Positions 16,537 through 25,581 of a DNA stretch of 62,723 nucleotides are shown here, piece after piece. Every line of letters begins with the position of its first letter. The stretch's first letter is position 1. A program made the translations under genes and the position numbers. The stretch is taken from NCBI GenBank assembly GCA_025934255.1, contig JAICYJ010000012.1:1-62723 (forward strand). Direction: 5' to 3'. Below the pieces are notes generated by a model. That model was not told the DNA's origin, did no database searches, and saw only the letters and a list, made by a program, of their open reading frames with translations. This DNA comes from Thermoleophilia bacterium. Its GTDB lineage: Bacteria; Actinomycetota; Thermoleophilia; Gaiellales; JAICJC01.

Positions 16537-17899
16537 ACGCGAGCGCCTCCTCCCGGGTTGCGACGCTGCCGGCCGCCTGCTCCTCGGCCAGCATATCGAC
16601 CAGCCGCTTGATCTCGGCGCCGCTGGCGCCGGTGGCCTCGGCGACCTCGTCACCGCGCATCAGCGGCGGCTGGTGATCGGCCCGCAGCCGGGCGATCAGC
16701 CCGAGCAGCTCGTCGGCCGTCTCGCTGTGGCGGCGCAGGTGCCGCAGACGCGAGCTCGGCCCGCGCGTCGCCATCCGGTCGGCCACCGACAGCACCACGC
16801 TCGCCGCCGGCCAGGGCTCGGTCGCCCGCAGATAGCGATAGGCCATCCGGCGATCGAGCGGCCGCTGCGGTATCGAGAACCCGAGCGCCAGGTGCTCGCG
16901 CACCATCACCCGGCAGAACCGGATCAGCGCATTCGACGCCTTCCAGCGCGCCAGCACCGCCGCGGCCGCATCGGCCCCCTCCCGGTCATGCCCCATGAAG
17001 CTGATCCGCGCCTCCGTCTGCACGCGCGTCTGCGGCTTGCTGACGTCGTGAAAGAGCGCCGCCAGCCGCAGGGCCTGGGCGACAATCAGCTCATCCCCGG
17101 CGTCCGCGGCCAGCTCGGCGCCGACCATCTGGGCATGCCCGGGCAGGTAGTACTCGGGGTGCTCGGCGATGTCGGCCACCCCCTCCACGACGTGCAGCGT
17201 GTGCTCCCAGACGTCCAGCTGATGGTACCCGCTCTGCGTCACCCCGCGCATCGGTGCCACTTCGGGCAACACCGCTTCGAGCACGCCGATGCGATCGGCC
17301 AGCCGCAGCGCCTCCGCCGGCCGATCCCCGGCCAGCAGGCGTTTCATCTCCATGAAGATGCGCTCGCCCGACGGCCGCGACGCCAGTTCGGCCTGGCTGG
17401 TCGCCAGCCGCTCGCTGGCCGGGTCGATGCCGAACCCCAGCTCATGGGCGATCCGCGGCAGCCGCAGCAGGCGCAGCGGGTCGTCCACGAACACCTCATC
17501 CGACACCGTCCGCAGCAGGCGTCGATCGAGATCCTCGCGGCCCGCAAATGGATCGATGTACTCACCGTTGTCCAGGGAGACAGCGATCGCGTTGATGGTG
17601 AAATCGCGCAGGCCGAGATCGTCCTCGATGCCGCCGCGGCACCCGGCGATGTCGACCGTTTGCTCACCGGACACCACCCGCCAGGCACCATGCCGCTCCG
17701 ACAGCGGAAACGGTGACCCCCCGCAGCGACCGGCCAGCTGTTTCGCCACCGTGCGCGGATCCTCGGCGACGACCAGGTCGATGTCGAGCACGGGCCGTCC
17801 CAGCAGCATGTCGCGCACGCTGCCGCCGACCAGCCAGGCACCCGCCACCGGCGCCCGCCGGCGGATGTCCGCGAACGGGTCAGCCGTCGACGATGACAT
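16514..17899 (-). CDS. CCA-adding/poly(A) polymerase family tRNA nucleotidyltransferase
   Basis: 461 aa. The class II nucleotidyltransferase signature VGGSVRDMLLGRPVLDIDLV sits near residues 23-42, with the DxD metal-binding pair; the RNA-binding domain follows, and a C-terminal HD domain has LFHDVSKPQ. It probably builds or repairs the tRNA CCA end. ATG 17899 overlaps the alanine racemase stop by 20 bases. The HD module is common in bacterial CCA-adding enzymes. Confidence 0.88.
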   Translation of the reverse strand: MSSSTADPFADIRRRAPVAGAWLVGGSVRDMLLGRPVLDIDLVVAEDPRTVAKQLAGRCGGSPFPLSERHGAWRVVSGEQTVDIAGCRGGIEDDLGLRDFTINAIAVSLDNGEYIDPFAGREDLDRRLLRTVSDEVFVDDPLRLLRLPRIAHELGFGIDPASERLATSQAELASRPSGERIFMEMKRLLAGDRPAEALRLADRIGVLEAVLPEVAPMRGVTQSGYHQLDVWEHTLHVVEGVADIAEHPEYYLPGHAQMVGAELAADAGDELIVAQALRLAALFHDVSKPQTRVQTEARISFMGHDREGADAAAAVLARWKASNALIRFCRVMVREHLALGFSIPQRPLDRRMAYRYLRATEPWPAASVVLSVADRMATRGPSSRLRHLRRHSETADELLGLIARLRADHQPPLMRGDEVAEATGASGAEIKRLVDMLAEEQAAGSVATREEALAYVREQVR

Positions 17900-18989
17900 G
17901 CTCCACCCGCCGTCGCCTGGGGGCGATGTCACACACGATCTCGTACGCGATCGTGTCGCTGCGGGCCGCCCACTCCTCGGCGCCAATCCGCTCGTCGCCG
18001 TCGCTGCCGATCAACACCACCGGGTCGCCCAGCTCCACGTCGCAGCGCTCACCGACCACGAAGGTCAGCTGATCCATGCTGATCGTGGCCGCCACCCGGC
18101 GCCGCCGTCCCCGCACCAGCACGTCCATCCGCCCCGACAGCAGCCGCGGCACGCCGTCGGCGTACCCGGCCGGCACCAGCCCGATCCAGGTCGGCTGCTC
18201 GGCCACGAACCGGCGCCCGTAGCCGGCCCCCTCGCCCGGCTCGATCAGCTTCAGCTGGGCGACGTAGCTCTCCAGGCGCAGAGCCGGCGCCAGGCCGCGC
18301 GCGGCCGAGTCGTCGCCGAACGGCGACAGCCCGTAGATCGCGATCCCGCAGCGCACGGCGTCGAACCGCGCCTCGGGGTACGCGAGCGCGCCGGCGCTGT
18401 TGGCGACATGCCGGGGGCAGTCCGGCAGGCCGTCGGCGAACCGCCGGAACCGCTCGAGCTGACGGCGCGTGTGGTCGGCATCGTCGTCGGCTGACGACAG
18501 GTGGCTCATCAGGCCAGACAGGCGCAGCAGCGACGATCCGCCGACCTCGTCGACCACCCGGCGGGCCTCGTCCTCGGCCATCCCCCAGCGCCCCATCCCC
18601 GTGTCCACCTTGACGTGCACGCCCAGCGGCTCGCGTACCGCGGCCCGCAGCCGCGCGAACGATTCGACCGATGAGACCGCCACCTCCACGCCGGCCAGGT
18701 CGGCTTCCTCACCTGGTGCCAGCGGCGACATCACCAGCACCGGCGCCTCGGGCAGCGCATCGCGCAGGGCGCGCGCCTCCTCCCAGGTGGCGACGCAGAG
18801 CTTCGTCGCCCCCGCGGCCAATGCCGCTGCGCCGACGGCGGACGCGCCGTGGCCGTAGCCGTCCGCCTTCACGACCGCCCACACGTCGGCCGGCGCCGCC
18901 AGGCCACGCAGCATGCCCACGTTGGCGGCGACCGCCGACAGGTCGATGGTGACCGTCGCTCGCGACAGCCGCTGCGCCCGGGAGATCAC
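17880..18989 (-). CDS. alr: Alanine racemase
   Basis: 369-aa PLP enzyme that makes D-alanine for peptidoglycan. The Schiff-base lysine is K41 in VVKADGYGHG, and the second catalytic Tyr is in GAGYGRRF (about 250). The protein has the usual N-terminal TIM barrel and C-terminal beta domain. GTG start at 18989 overlaps the stop of the NAD(P)HX enzyme by four bases (GTGA). The nnr-alr pairing, with acpS nearby, is a common actinobacterial arrangement. Confidence 0.95.
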   Translation of the reverse strand: MISRAQRLSRATVTIDLSAVAANVGMLRGLAAPADVWAVVKADGYGHGASAVGAAALAAGATKLCVATWEEARALRDALPEAPVLVMSPLAPGEEADLAGVEVAVSSVESFARLRAAVREPLGVHVKVDTGMGRWGMAEDEARRVVDEVGGSSLLRLSGLMSHLSSADDDADHTRRQLERFRRFADGLPDCPRHVANSAGALAYPEARFDAVRCGIAIYGLSPFGDDSAARGLAPALRLESYVAQLKLIEPGEGAGYGRRFVAEQPTWIGLVPAGYADGVPRLLSGRMDVLVRGRRRRVAATISMDQLTFVVGERCDVELGDPVVLIGSDGDERIGAEEWAARSDTIAYEIVCDIAPRRRRVEHVIVDG

Positions 18990-20476
18990 GGCTTCAGCAC
19001 CCCGGGCAGCGCCTCGATCACGTCGGCGCTGGTGATCCCGTCCGGCCCGATCGCGTCGGCCGCCATCCGCCCCGCCCGCGCATGCATGACCGCGCCGCAG
19101 CAGGCCGCTGTCCACGGATCGAGCCCCTTCGCCAGCATCGCGGCCACCACCCCGGTGAGGACGTCGCCGCTGCCGGCCGTGGCCAACCCCGGGGTGTCCG
19201 ACACCGACACCACCACCCGATCGCCGCCGGGCGCGGCCACCAGGGTGTCGGCGCCCTTCAACAGCACCACCGCCCGCGAAGCGGCCGCCGCCTCGCGCAC
19301 CGCCGCCAGCCGGTTGGACGCCACCCACTCCGGCTCGCGGCCCAGCAGCCGCGCCATCTCGCCCTCGTGCGGCGTCAGCACCGCGGGCGTCCTTCGCCGC
19401 GCGGTCGTAGCGAGCTTGCCGGAGATCGCGATCAGCCCGTCGGCGTCGACCACGAGCGGGCCGCGGTGCCGCTGCGCGAGCCGGCGCACCAATGCCTGGG
19501 CTTCGGCACTGCGGCCCAGGCCCGGACCGACCGCCAGCGCCCCCGCCCGGTCGGCCAGCTCGAGACCGGCCGGAAGGGCGCGCACCATCAGCTCGGGCTG
19601 CGCGGCACCGACCTGAGCGGCCACCGATGCCGGCACGGCCACCCAGGCGATGCCCGCGCCAGCCCGCAGCGCCGCCCGCGCCGCCAGCAGCGGCGCCCCC
19701 GACATGCCGTCGGACCCGCCCACCACCAGCACCGATCCGGCCCCGTACTTCGACGTCCCATGGTGCTTGCGGGGCACCAGGTCGATCAGCGAACGCGTGG
19801 CCAGCGCCGACAAGGTGGGCGACTCCAGCTGTGGCGGGATCCCGATGTCCGCCACGACCACGGCACCGGCATGACGGCATCCGGGTGCCACGATCAGGCC
19901 CAGCTTGGGGCCGTGGAAGGCGACAGTCAGCTCGGCCGCCACCGCAGCGCCGACCACCGTGCCGTCCGACGCGTCCACGCCGGAAGGGATGTCGAGCGCC
20001 ACCACCGGCCGTCCGGCGGCGTTGATCGACTCGATCAGCGTCGCCGCCACCGGCGGCGGTGCGCCCCTGAATCCCGTGCCGAACAGCGCATCGATCACCA
20101 CTTCCGCGCCGCGCAGCGTGCGTCGCAGCTGCGCCTGCGACGGCCGGCGGCGCACGGGCACACCCAGCCGCTCCGCGACCTCCAGGTTGCCGCGAGACTC
20201 GGGGCTGAGCCTCGTCGCCGGACCTGTCAACAGCACCTCCGGCTCCAGCCCGGCGGCCAGCAGGTGGCGCGCCACGACGAACCCATCGCCGCCGTTGTTT
20301 CCAGTCCCGGCGACGATCGCGAACCGCCGCCGATCGGGAAAACGGCTCATGATCTCGTGCGCAGCGCCCAGCCCGGCGCGCTCCATCAGCACCGCGGCCG
20401 GGATGCCGAGCTCGATCGCGGCCGCATCAAGCGCCCGCATCTCGGTCGCGTCGTAGAGCGGCAGCAGCTCGTTCAT
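18986..20476 (-). CDS. nnr: Bifunctional NAD(P)HX epimerase/dehydratase
   Basis: 496-aa metabolite-repair enzyme. The N-terminal YjeF_N domain (about 1-215) epimerises hydrated NAD(P)H, with GTGNNGGDGFV as its signature. The C-terminal ribokinase-like domain (about 225-495) is the ADP-dependent dehydratase and carries the anion-hole motif AGSGDVLTGV. Full length for the fused form. It heads a minus-strand run with alr, the nucleotidyltransferase and the methyltransferase. Confidence 0.93.
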   Translation of the reverse strand: MNELLPLYDATEMRALDAAAIELGIPAAVLMERAGLGAAHEIMSRFPDRRRFAIVAGTGNNGGDGFVVARHLLAAGLEPEVLLTGPATRLSPESRGNLEVAERLGVPVRRRPSQAQLRRTLRGAEVVIDALFGTGFRGAPPPVAATLIESINAAGRPVVALDIPSGVDASDGTVVGAAVAAELTVAFHGPKLGLIVAPGCRHAGAVVVADIGIPPQLESPTLSALATRSLIDLVPRKHHGTSKYGAGSVLVVGGSDGMSGAPLLAARAALRAGAGIAWVAVPASVAAQVGAAQPELMVRALPAGLELADRAGALAVGPGLGRSAEAQALVRRLAQRHRGPLVVDADGLIAISGKLATTARRRTPAVLTPHEGEMARLLGREPEWVASNRLAAVREAAAASRAVVLLKGADTLVAAPGGDRVVVSVSDTPGLATAGSGDVLTGVVAAMLAKGLDPWTAACCGAVMHARAGRMAADAIGPDGITSADVIEALPGVLKP

Positions 20477-20631
20477 CGCGCCTGCATGAGTCGGGATTCG
20501 TCGATCAGCACGTGGTAGTGGGTGTCAGGGTCATCGCGCTCCGGCTGTGGCCGACTTGGCAGCGATCATCGTAACGGGTACTCCGCGGCGACCCGGACGC
20601 TGGCACAGCTGTGCCCTGAGTTCGTGGTTGA

Positions 20632-20663
20632 CCCCGGGGGAGTCGGCGGCCACACCCCCGGGG
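20632..20663 (-). terminator. Hairpin after the secreted propeller gene
   Basis: Perfect 9-bp stem CCCCGGGGG / CCCCCGGGG with a 14-base loop, starting 10 bases after the stop of the gene at 20673-21584. No T-run follows, so it may act as a transcript-end stabiliser or a Rho-independent-like stop of the kind common in high-GC genomes. Confidence 0.5.
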
Positions 20664-20672
20664 CCATGCGAG

Positions 20673-21584
20673 TCAGTTGACGACGATCTTGTAGCTGTCG
20701 TAGAACCCGCTGTTGCAGTTGTAGCGGTCGAAGTAGACGGTGACGCCGTCGCCGGGGCCCTCGTCGACGGCATTCATCACGCCGATGTCGTAGCCACGTG
20801 GGATCCTGACCAGTGGCACGTCGCTGCCGCCGTTGATCGCTTCGCGGATGGCCACTCGGCTGCCGCAGAGGCCGACGTTCGAGCGCACGTAGAAGACGTC
20901 GCCTACATGGTCGACGGTGGGGGCGTACTGCACCTTGCCACGGGGCACGGCCAGCGCGTCCGCCTGCTGAGTCGAGATCTGGTAGCGCACCACGGTGCCG
21001 TGATGGGTGCGCGGCGAATAGCGCGACCAGGTCGCCCAGTCGCCGGCGACCCCGCCCGGGAGTAGCTGCCGCACCGGCCTGCCCGTGTGCTTCTCGAGCA
21101 GCGTCGTGCTGGGACCGCTGGTGTCGGCCAGCAGCACGCGCCAGCTGTGGTGTCGCCCGCTGCGTCCGAACAGCACGTTGGTGCCGTCGATGCGCGGGTA
21201 GAACTCCCACCCGGTCGTGTTTACGCCCGGCGGCGCGTGCCGGGTCTGGGTGCCGGTGTCGTAGATGTAGATGTTCGACTGGTCGTGGACGACCTGCTGG
21301 TAGATCGCCTCAGTGCCGCTGATGTTGCCGTTCCAGCCAAGCCCGCGTCGGTTCAGTTGGATCTTCGGCTGGCCCGCCGGTCGCAGGAACGCATCGACCT
21401 GGCCGGACCGGATCAACGTCCAGCTCAGAAAACTGCCGCCCGGCGTCGCCGCCGGCAGCATCTGGCTGCCGCGGCCTCCGAGCACCTTGGTCGGCCCTGC
21501 CACCACTGCCCACGCAAGCGACGCCGACACCAGCGCCAGCGTGACCGCGCCGACGCCGATCAGGGCTTTGAACCGTCTGCCCAT
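20673..21584 (-). CDS. Secreted or membrane-anchored beta-propeller-like protein
   Basis: 303 aa, unknown function. Basic N-terminus plus hydrophobic segment (about 8-30) acts as signal peptide or anchor. The rest consists of short beta repeats with patterns such as WEFYPRIDGTNVLFGR, close in style to SYFNPSIDGTSVVYIR in the membrane/propeller protein at 7918-9237. Two Cys near the C-terminus could form a disulfide. Start ATG 21584 has GGGGAGGAAA 5 bases upstream. It interrupts the usual acpS-nnr-alr neighbourhood. Confidence 0.72.
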   Translation of the reverse strand: MGRRFKALIGVGAVTLALVSASLAWAVVAGPTKVLGGRGSQMLPAATPGGSFLSWTLIRSGQVDAFLRPAGQPKIQLNRRGLGWNGNISGTEAIYQQVVHDQSNIYIYDTGTQTRHAPPGVNTTGWEFYPRIDGTNVLFGRSGRHHSWRVLLADTSGPSTTLLEKHTGRPVRQLLPGGVAGDWATWSRYSPRTHHGTVVRYQISTQQADALAVPRGKVQYAPTVDHVGDVFYVRSNVGLCGSRVAIREAINGGSDVPLVRIPRGYDIGVMNAVDEGPGDGVTVYFDRYNCNSGFYDSYKIVVN

Positions 21585-21656
21585 CTCGTTTCCTCCCCAT
21601 GAGCGGTGCCCGCACATCGAGGGCACCTGGAAACCGCCGTCATGCGACTGTACACC

Positions 21657-22049
21657 TCAATAAACGGCTGGGTCGAGCGGGCCGCGCTTCCCTCGTGGCT
21701 GCACGATCGCGACTGCGGCAGCCATCCCCTTCGAGTGGGTCATCGAGAGGTCGATATCGCCCGCGCCGAAGCGCTCGGCCAGCTCGGCCACCTTGCCGGA
21801 CAGGGTCACGCTGGGCTTGGGCCGGCCCGCGATCTCGATGTCGCGCCACATGAACTCGACGCCGCACCCGATCGCCTTGCCCACCGCCTCCTTGCCGGCG
21901 AATCGGGCGGCGAAGTGCTGGGCCGGGTTCGGCCGCGAGAAGCAGTAGCGCCGCTCCTCCTCCGTGAATACGCGGTCGGCGAACCTGGGCCGCTTGGTGA
22001 GGGCGGCGCGGACACGCTCGATCTCGATCATGTCGATCCCAACCCGCAT
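21657..22049 (-). CDS. acpS: Holo-[acyl-carrier-protein] synthase
   Basis: 130-aa enzyme that attaches 4'-phosphopantetheine to acyl carrier protein. The two family motifs are complete: GIDMIEIERV with the metal-binding Asp at the N-terminus, and FAGKEAVGKAIG in the middle. Start ATG 22049 stands 7 bases after a TAGTGT hexamer whose sequence overlaps the -10 of the divergent gene at 22074. Confidence 0.95.
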   Translation of the reverse strand: MRVGIDMIEIERVRAALTKRPRFADRVFTEEERRYCFSRPNPAQHFAARFAGKEAVGKAIGCGVEFMWRDIEIAGRPKPSVTLSGKVAELAERFGAGDIDLSMTHSKGMAAAVAIVQPRGKRGPLDPAVY

Positions 22050-22056
22050 GCCGAGC

Positions 22057-22066
22057 ACACTACACT
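22057..22066. promoter_or_regulatory. Overlapping divergent -10 elements (acpS and MBL-fold gene)
   Basis: ACACTACACT carries TAGTGT on the minus strand, 7 bases before acpS, and TACACT on the plus strand, 7 bases before the GTG at 22074. The two start codons are only 24 bases apart, so the two transcripts would compete for the same DNA. Confidence 0.5.
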
Positions 22067-22073
22067 CAGGGGC

Positions 22074-22871
22074 GTGTCGCGCGCCCTCGACCTGACCCCG
22101 ACCGCCCGCTGGTGGCCGAGCGTGCTGTGGCAGACGACGACGCTGACGCTCGACGGCAACGGCGCGCGGCTGCTGGTCGATCCCGGAATCGCGACCTGGG
22201 AGACGCGCGAGGCCGCCCACGACGGCGCCACCCACATCCTGATCACGCACGCCGACTGGGACCACGTGATGGGCATCGGCCTGCTGCCGGACACGCAGGT
22301 GTGGGCATCCCAGTCAGCGGCCGAGCGCATCCGCTCCGGCGAGGCGCGAGCCTCGGTCGAGTCCGAGTCGCGGCCGTACGGCGTGGTGCTGGAGGGCCTC
22401 GACGGCATGCGGGTAGACGAGCTGGTGCCCGCGAACGGCGAGCCGTACCAGCTGGGCCCATGGCGGGTCGAGAGCCACGCCACCCCCGGGCACACGCCGG
22501 ATGGGATCACCACCTGGATCGAGGGGGCCGGGCTGCTGATCGTTGGTGACCACCTGTCCCAGCACGAGATTCCGTTCATCTACGACTCGGCCTGGAACTA
22601 CCGCTCGACGCTGGCGTTGCTGACGGAGCTGATCGAGCGCCACCGCCCCAGCCACGTCGTGGTCGGGCACGGACGTCCCCACGCCCCGGAGCGCGCGCTC
22701 GAGATCGCCGCGCAGGACGCCGAGTACGTGAACGCGTTGATCGCATTCGCCGAGGCCGGCGGCACGCCGGAACGGGCCGACGACGTGCCGTTCCCGGATC
22801 GAGGCGGCCACGACGACGCCGGCGAGCACCGCAGCAACGTCGAGCGGGTCTGCGCGCAGGCCGCCGCTTGA
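22074..22871 (+). CDS. Metallo-beta-lactamase-fold hydrolase
   Basis: 265 aa. The metal-binding motif reads THADWDH, an HxDxDH form of the usual HxHxDH, and a later GHTPDG / GDHLSQHE / VGHGRPH series supplies other ligands. Substrate unknown. GTG start at 22074 is probably leaderless (TACACT 7 bases upstream). The stop overlaps the TTG start of the next GNAT gene (TTGA). Confidence 0.85.
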   Translation: MSRALDLTPTARWWPSVLWQTTTLTLDGNGARLLVDPGIATWETREAAHDGATHILITHADWDHVMGIGLLPDTQVWASQSAAERIRSGEARASVESESRPYGVVLEGLDGMRVDELVPANGEPYQLGPWRVESHATPGHTPDGITTWIEGAGLLIVGDHLSQHEIPFIYDSAWNYRSTLALLTELIERHRPSHVVVGHGRPHAPERALEIAAQDAEYVNALIAFAEAGGTPERADDVPFPDRGGHDDAGEHRSNVERVCAQAAA

Positions 22872-23635
22872 CCGCACCCGATCGCGAGGCGCTGCGCGAG
22901 CTGGCCGAGGACGCGCCGTCGCCGCCGCTGCCAGCGGGTTCCGCCTCACGACGCGTTGCCGGAGACGGCTACATGGCCGAGATCGGGCCGCAGGACGACC
23001 CCGATATGAACATCGTCTCGCGCCTGCGGCTGGACGGCCGCGACCTCGCGGCCGTGGTGGCCGAGGTTCACGACCTGTTCGCCGACGCGGGCCGGCGGGC
23101 GATCACCTGGGAGGTGTCGAGCGGCGCCACGCCGGCGGGGCTGCTCGAGCAGCTGCGCGGCGTCGGCATGGAGACGCACGAGCCGGCCTCGATGCTGGCG
23201 CTGACCTGTACCGTAGAGCCGTCCGGCGGCGGCGGTGACGGCATCACCGTGGCCCGGGTCGAGACCGACGCCCAGTTCCGCCAGGTGCGTGAGGTGTTCG
23301 AGCAGGGCGACGGCTGGTCGCCCGGCGATGAGTGGCTGCGCGGGCCCGGGTTCGTCACGCGCTACCTCGCGTTCATCGACGGCCGGCCGGTCGCCACTGC
23401 GGACATCACCTGGCTGGCCGACGAGCGGGCGGCCTTTCTGGGCGGCGCGCTGACCCTGCCGGAGTTCCGCGGCCGCGGCGCCTACCGGGCGCTGGTGCAC
23501 GAGCGCTGGCGCGAGGCCGGCCGCCGTGGCCGCGACGTGCTGGTCACCCAGAGCGAGCCGATGTCGCAGCCGATCCTGAAGCGGCTCGGGTTCGAGGTGG
23601 TGGGCGAGATCTCGGTGCTGGTCGACCGCTTCTGA
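22868..23635 (+). CDS. GNAT acetyltransferase, tandem copy 1
   Basis: 255 aa, N-acetyltransferase with two regions: an N-terminal half containing VVAEVHDLFADAGR and TWEVSSG, and a C-terminal GNAT core with the acetyl-CoA loop FRGRGAYRAL and SQPILKRLGF. TTG start overlaps the preceding stop by four bases. It is a paralogue of the next gene, with the same order of motifs, so the pair came from a duplication. Substrate unknown. Confidence 0.82.
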   Translation: MTAPDREALRELAEDAPSPPLPAGSASRRVAGDGYMAEIGPQDDPDMNIVSRLRLDGRDLAAVVAEVHDLFADAGRRAITWEVSSGATPAGLLEQLRGVGMETHEPASMLALTCTVEPSGGGGDGITVARVETDAQFRQVREVFEQGDGWSPGDEWLRGPGFVTRYLAFIDGRPVATADITWLADERAAFLGGALTLPEFRGRGAYRALVHERWREAGRRGRDVLVTQSEPMSQPILKRLGFEVVGEISVLVDRF

Positions 23636-24435
23636 TGGCAGGGATCGACCCCAACGTGTTCGCGCTGGCGGACAACCCGAACACCTACACCCCGCTCGGC
23701 CGCGGCGACGAGCGGATCGTGCGTCCGCAGTTCGTGCTGTGGATGGGCGGCGACGGCGGCGACGTGAAGTGGAGCGTCGCGCAGCGGTTCCGGTTCGAAC
23801 GGGACGAGCTGGACGATGTGATCGCCGAGGTGCACGACCTGCTCCGGGAGCGCGGACGCGATCGCTGCTCCTGGGAGGTGGGCAGCGGCGCGCGACCGCC
23901 GGGGCTGCCGGAGCTGCTGCTGGAGCGCGGCATGGTGTGGGAGGACGATCCGCTCCAGATCGGGATGGTGCTCGACCACGAGCCCGAGCCGGTGCCGGAC
24001 GGGGTGAGCGTGCGCCTCGCTGACACCCGCGACGCCTATGCCGCCAGCGAGCGGATCGCACGGACGGCGTTCGGCATGCAGGACGAGCTCACCGACCAGC
24101 AGCTGACCGCGCTGTTCGAGCGCAGCAACCTGGAGGTCTCGCGCCGCTACCTGGCCTCGGTGGACGGAGTCGACGTCGCCACCGGCAACGCGATCTTCAC
24201 CGACCACGGCGTGGTGCTGAACGCGGGGTCGACGCTACCCGGGTGGCGCGGTCGCGGCGCCTACCGGGCGCTGGTGCGGGCCAGATGGGACGCGGCGGTG
24301 GCGGCGGGCACGCCTGTCCTCGTGACCCAGGCGGGAGCGATGTCGCGGCCGATCCTCGAGCGCCTTGGGTTTGTGGCCGTCTGCGAGGTGCGGGCGCTGC
24401 TGGACGCATTCGGGGAGCGCGAGGACGCCACCTAG
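23635..24435 (+). CDS. GNAT acetyltransferase, tandem copy 2
   Basis: 266 aa, parallel to the previous protein: VIAEVHDLLRERGR and SWEVGSGARPPGL in the first half, and WRGRGAYRALVRARW plus SRPILERLGF in the GNAT core. Start ATG overlaps the previous stop by one base (TGATG). The N-terminal 35 residues (FALADNPNTYTPLGRGDE) differ from copy 1. Substrate unknown; presumably co-expressed with copy 1 and the MBL-fold protein. Confidence 0.83.
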   Translation: MAGIDPNVFALADNPNTYTPLGRGDERIVRPQFVLWMGGDGGDVKWSVAQRFRFERDELDDVIAEVHDLLRERGRDRCSWEVGSGARPPGLPELLLERGMVWEDDPLQIGMVLDHEPEPVPDGVSVRLADTRDAYAASERIARTAFGMQDELTDQQLTALFERSNLEVSRRYLASVDGVDVATGNAIFTDHGVVLNAGSTLPGWRGRGAYRALVRARWDAAVAAGTPVLVTQAGAMSRPILERLGFVAVCEVRALLDAFGEREDAT

Positions 24436-24445
24436 ACTTCCGCAA

Positions 24446-25558
24446 ATGCGCTGGGTAATCCCCCTTGGCCGGATCGCCGGCATCCCGATCGGAGTCAACT
24501 GGACGTGGCTGCCGATCGTCGCGCTGGTGATCGCGAACTACGCGAGCGACGTGTTCCCGAGCCAGAACCCGGGGCTTTCCGGTACCACCTACCTGGTGAT
24601 GGCGGCGGCGCTGGCGCTGCTGTTCTTCGCCGGCCTGCTGCTGCACGAGCTCGGCCACGCGCTGGTCGCGAAGCGGCAGGGCATGCAGATCGAGGGGATC
24701 ACGCTGTGGCTGCTGGGCGGGGTCGCGCGGATCCTGGGCGAGTTCCCCAGCCCCGGCGCGGAGTTCCGGGTGGCGGTGGCCGGGCCGGCGGTGTCGTTCG
24801 TGATCGGGGCGACCTTCGCGGCCGTCGCGTGGCTGGCGCCGCTGCCAGACGCGGTGGACGGCGTCGTCGTCTGGATGGGGATCAGCAACCTGTTCCTGCT
24901 GGCGTTCAACCTGATCCCGGCGTACCCGCTGGACGGCGGGCGGATCCTGCACGCCGTGCTGTGGCGGTTCCAGCGCGATCGCGGATCGGCCACCCGGGTG
25001 TCGGTCGGGATCGGGCGCGGGTTCGGCCTGGTCATGATCGGGCTGGGCGTCGCGGCCGTGGCGTTCGGCCTCGGCCCGGGACTGGTCTGGTTGTCGGTGG
25101 TGGGCCTGTTCCTCGTGATGGCGGCCGGCGGAGAGGGCCGCACGGAGCACGTGCGGGAGATGCTGGACGGGCTGACCGTGGCCGACGTGATCGAGCGCGA
25201 CCCGGTCTGCGTGCTGCCGACCCTGACGCTGGCCGAGTTCTTCGACGCGGTGGTGTGGTCGCAGCGCTACACGACCTACCCGGTGTTCGACGGCGAGCAC
25301 GTGGTGGGCATGCTGCCGTTCCGCAACGTGGCGGCGGTGCCGCGGTCGCGGTGGGAGGACACCCGCATCTCCGAGGTGATGACGCCGCTGGAGAGCGTGG
25401 TGCTGCTGGACGAGCAGGAGACGCTGACCGAGGCCGTAGGGCGGCTGGCGGCCGACCCGCTGCAGCGCGGGCTGGTGATCGAGGACGACCGGCTGGTGGG
25501 GCTGGTGTCGGTGTCGGACGTGGCCCGCGCGTTCGAGCGGCGCGCACGCGGCATGTGA
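24446..25558 (+). CDS. Site-2-type intramembrane metalloprotease (M50) with CBS pair
   Basis: 370-aa membrane protease. Zinc site HELGH at residues 67-71 and the third ligand in IPAYPLDGGR (about 160-170), both inside a six-helix membrane part (1-230). Residues 240-365 form two CBS repeats (VADVIERDP..., ISEVMTPLE...) likely to sense an adenine nucleotide. M50/CBS proteases of this kind cleave membrane-anchored regulators; the target is unknown. ATG 24446 gives the standard family N-terminus. Confidence 0.92.
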   Translation: MRWVIPLGRIAGIPIGVNWTWLPIVALVIANYASDVFPSQNPGLSGTTYLVMAAALALLFFAGLLLHELGHALVAKRQGMQIEGITLWLLGGVARILGEFPSPGAEFRVAVAGPAVSFVIGATFAAVAWLAPLPDAVDGVVVWMGISNLFLLAFNLIPAYPLDGGRILHAVLWRFQRDRGSATRVSVGIGRGFGLVMIGLGVAAVAFGLGPGLVWLSVVGLFLVMAAGGEGRTEHVREMLDGLTVADVIERDPVCVLPTLTLAEFFDAVVWSQRYTTYPVFDGEHVVGMLPFRNVAAVPRSRWEDTRISEVMTPLESVVLLDEQETLTEAVGRLAADPLQRGLVIEDDRLVGLVSVSDVARAFERRARGM

Positions 25559-25569
25559 TGCCAGATCGG

Positions 25570-25575
25570 TATGAT
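25570..25575 (+). promoter_or_regulatory. Putative -10 of cNMP-binding protein (leaderless)
   Basis: TATGAT, close to consensus, 6 bases before the ATG at 25582 and inside the end of the operon-like run. A coupled start at 25558 (TGATG) is the alternative. Confidence 0.5.
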
Positions 25576-25581
25576 CAGCGC

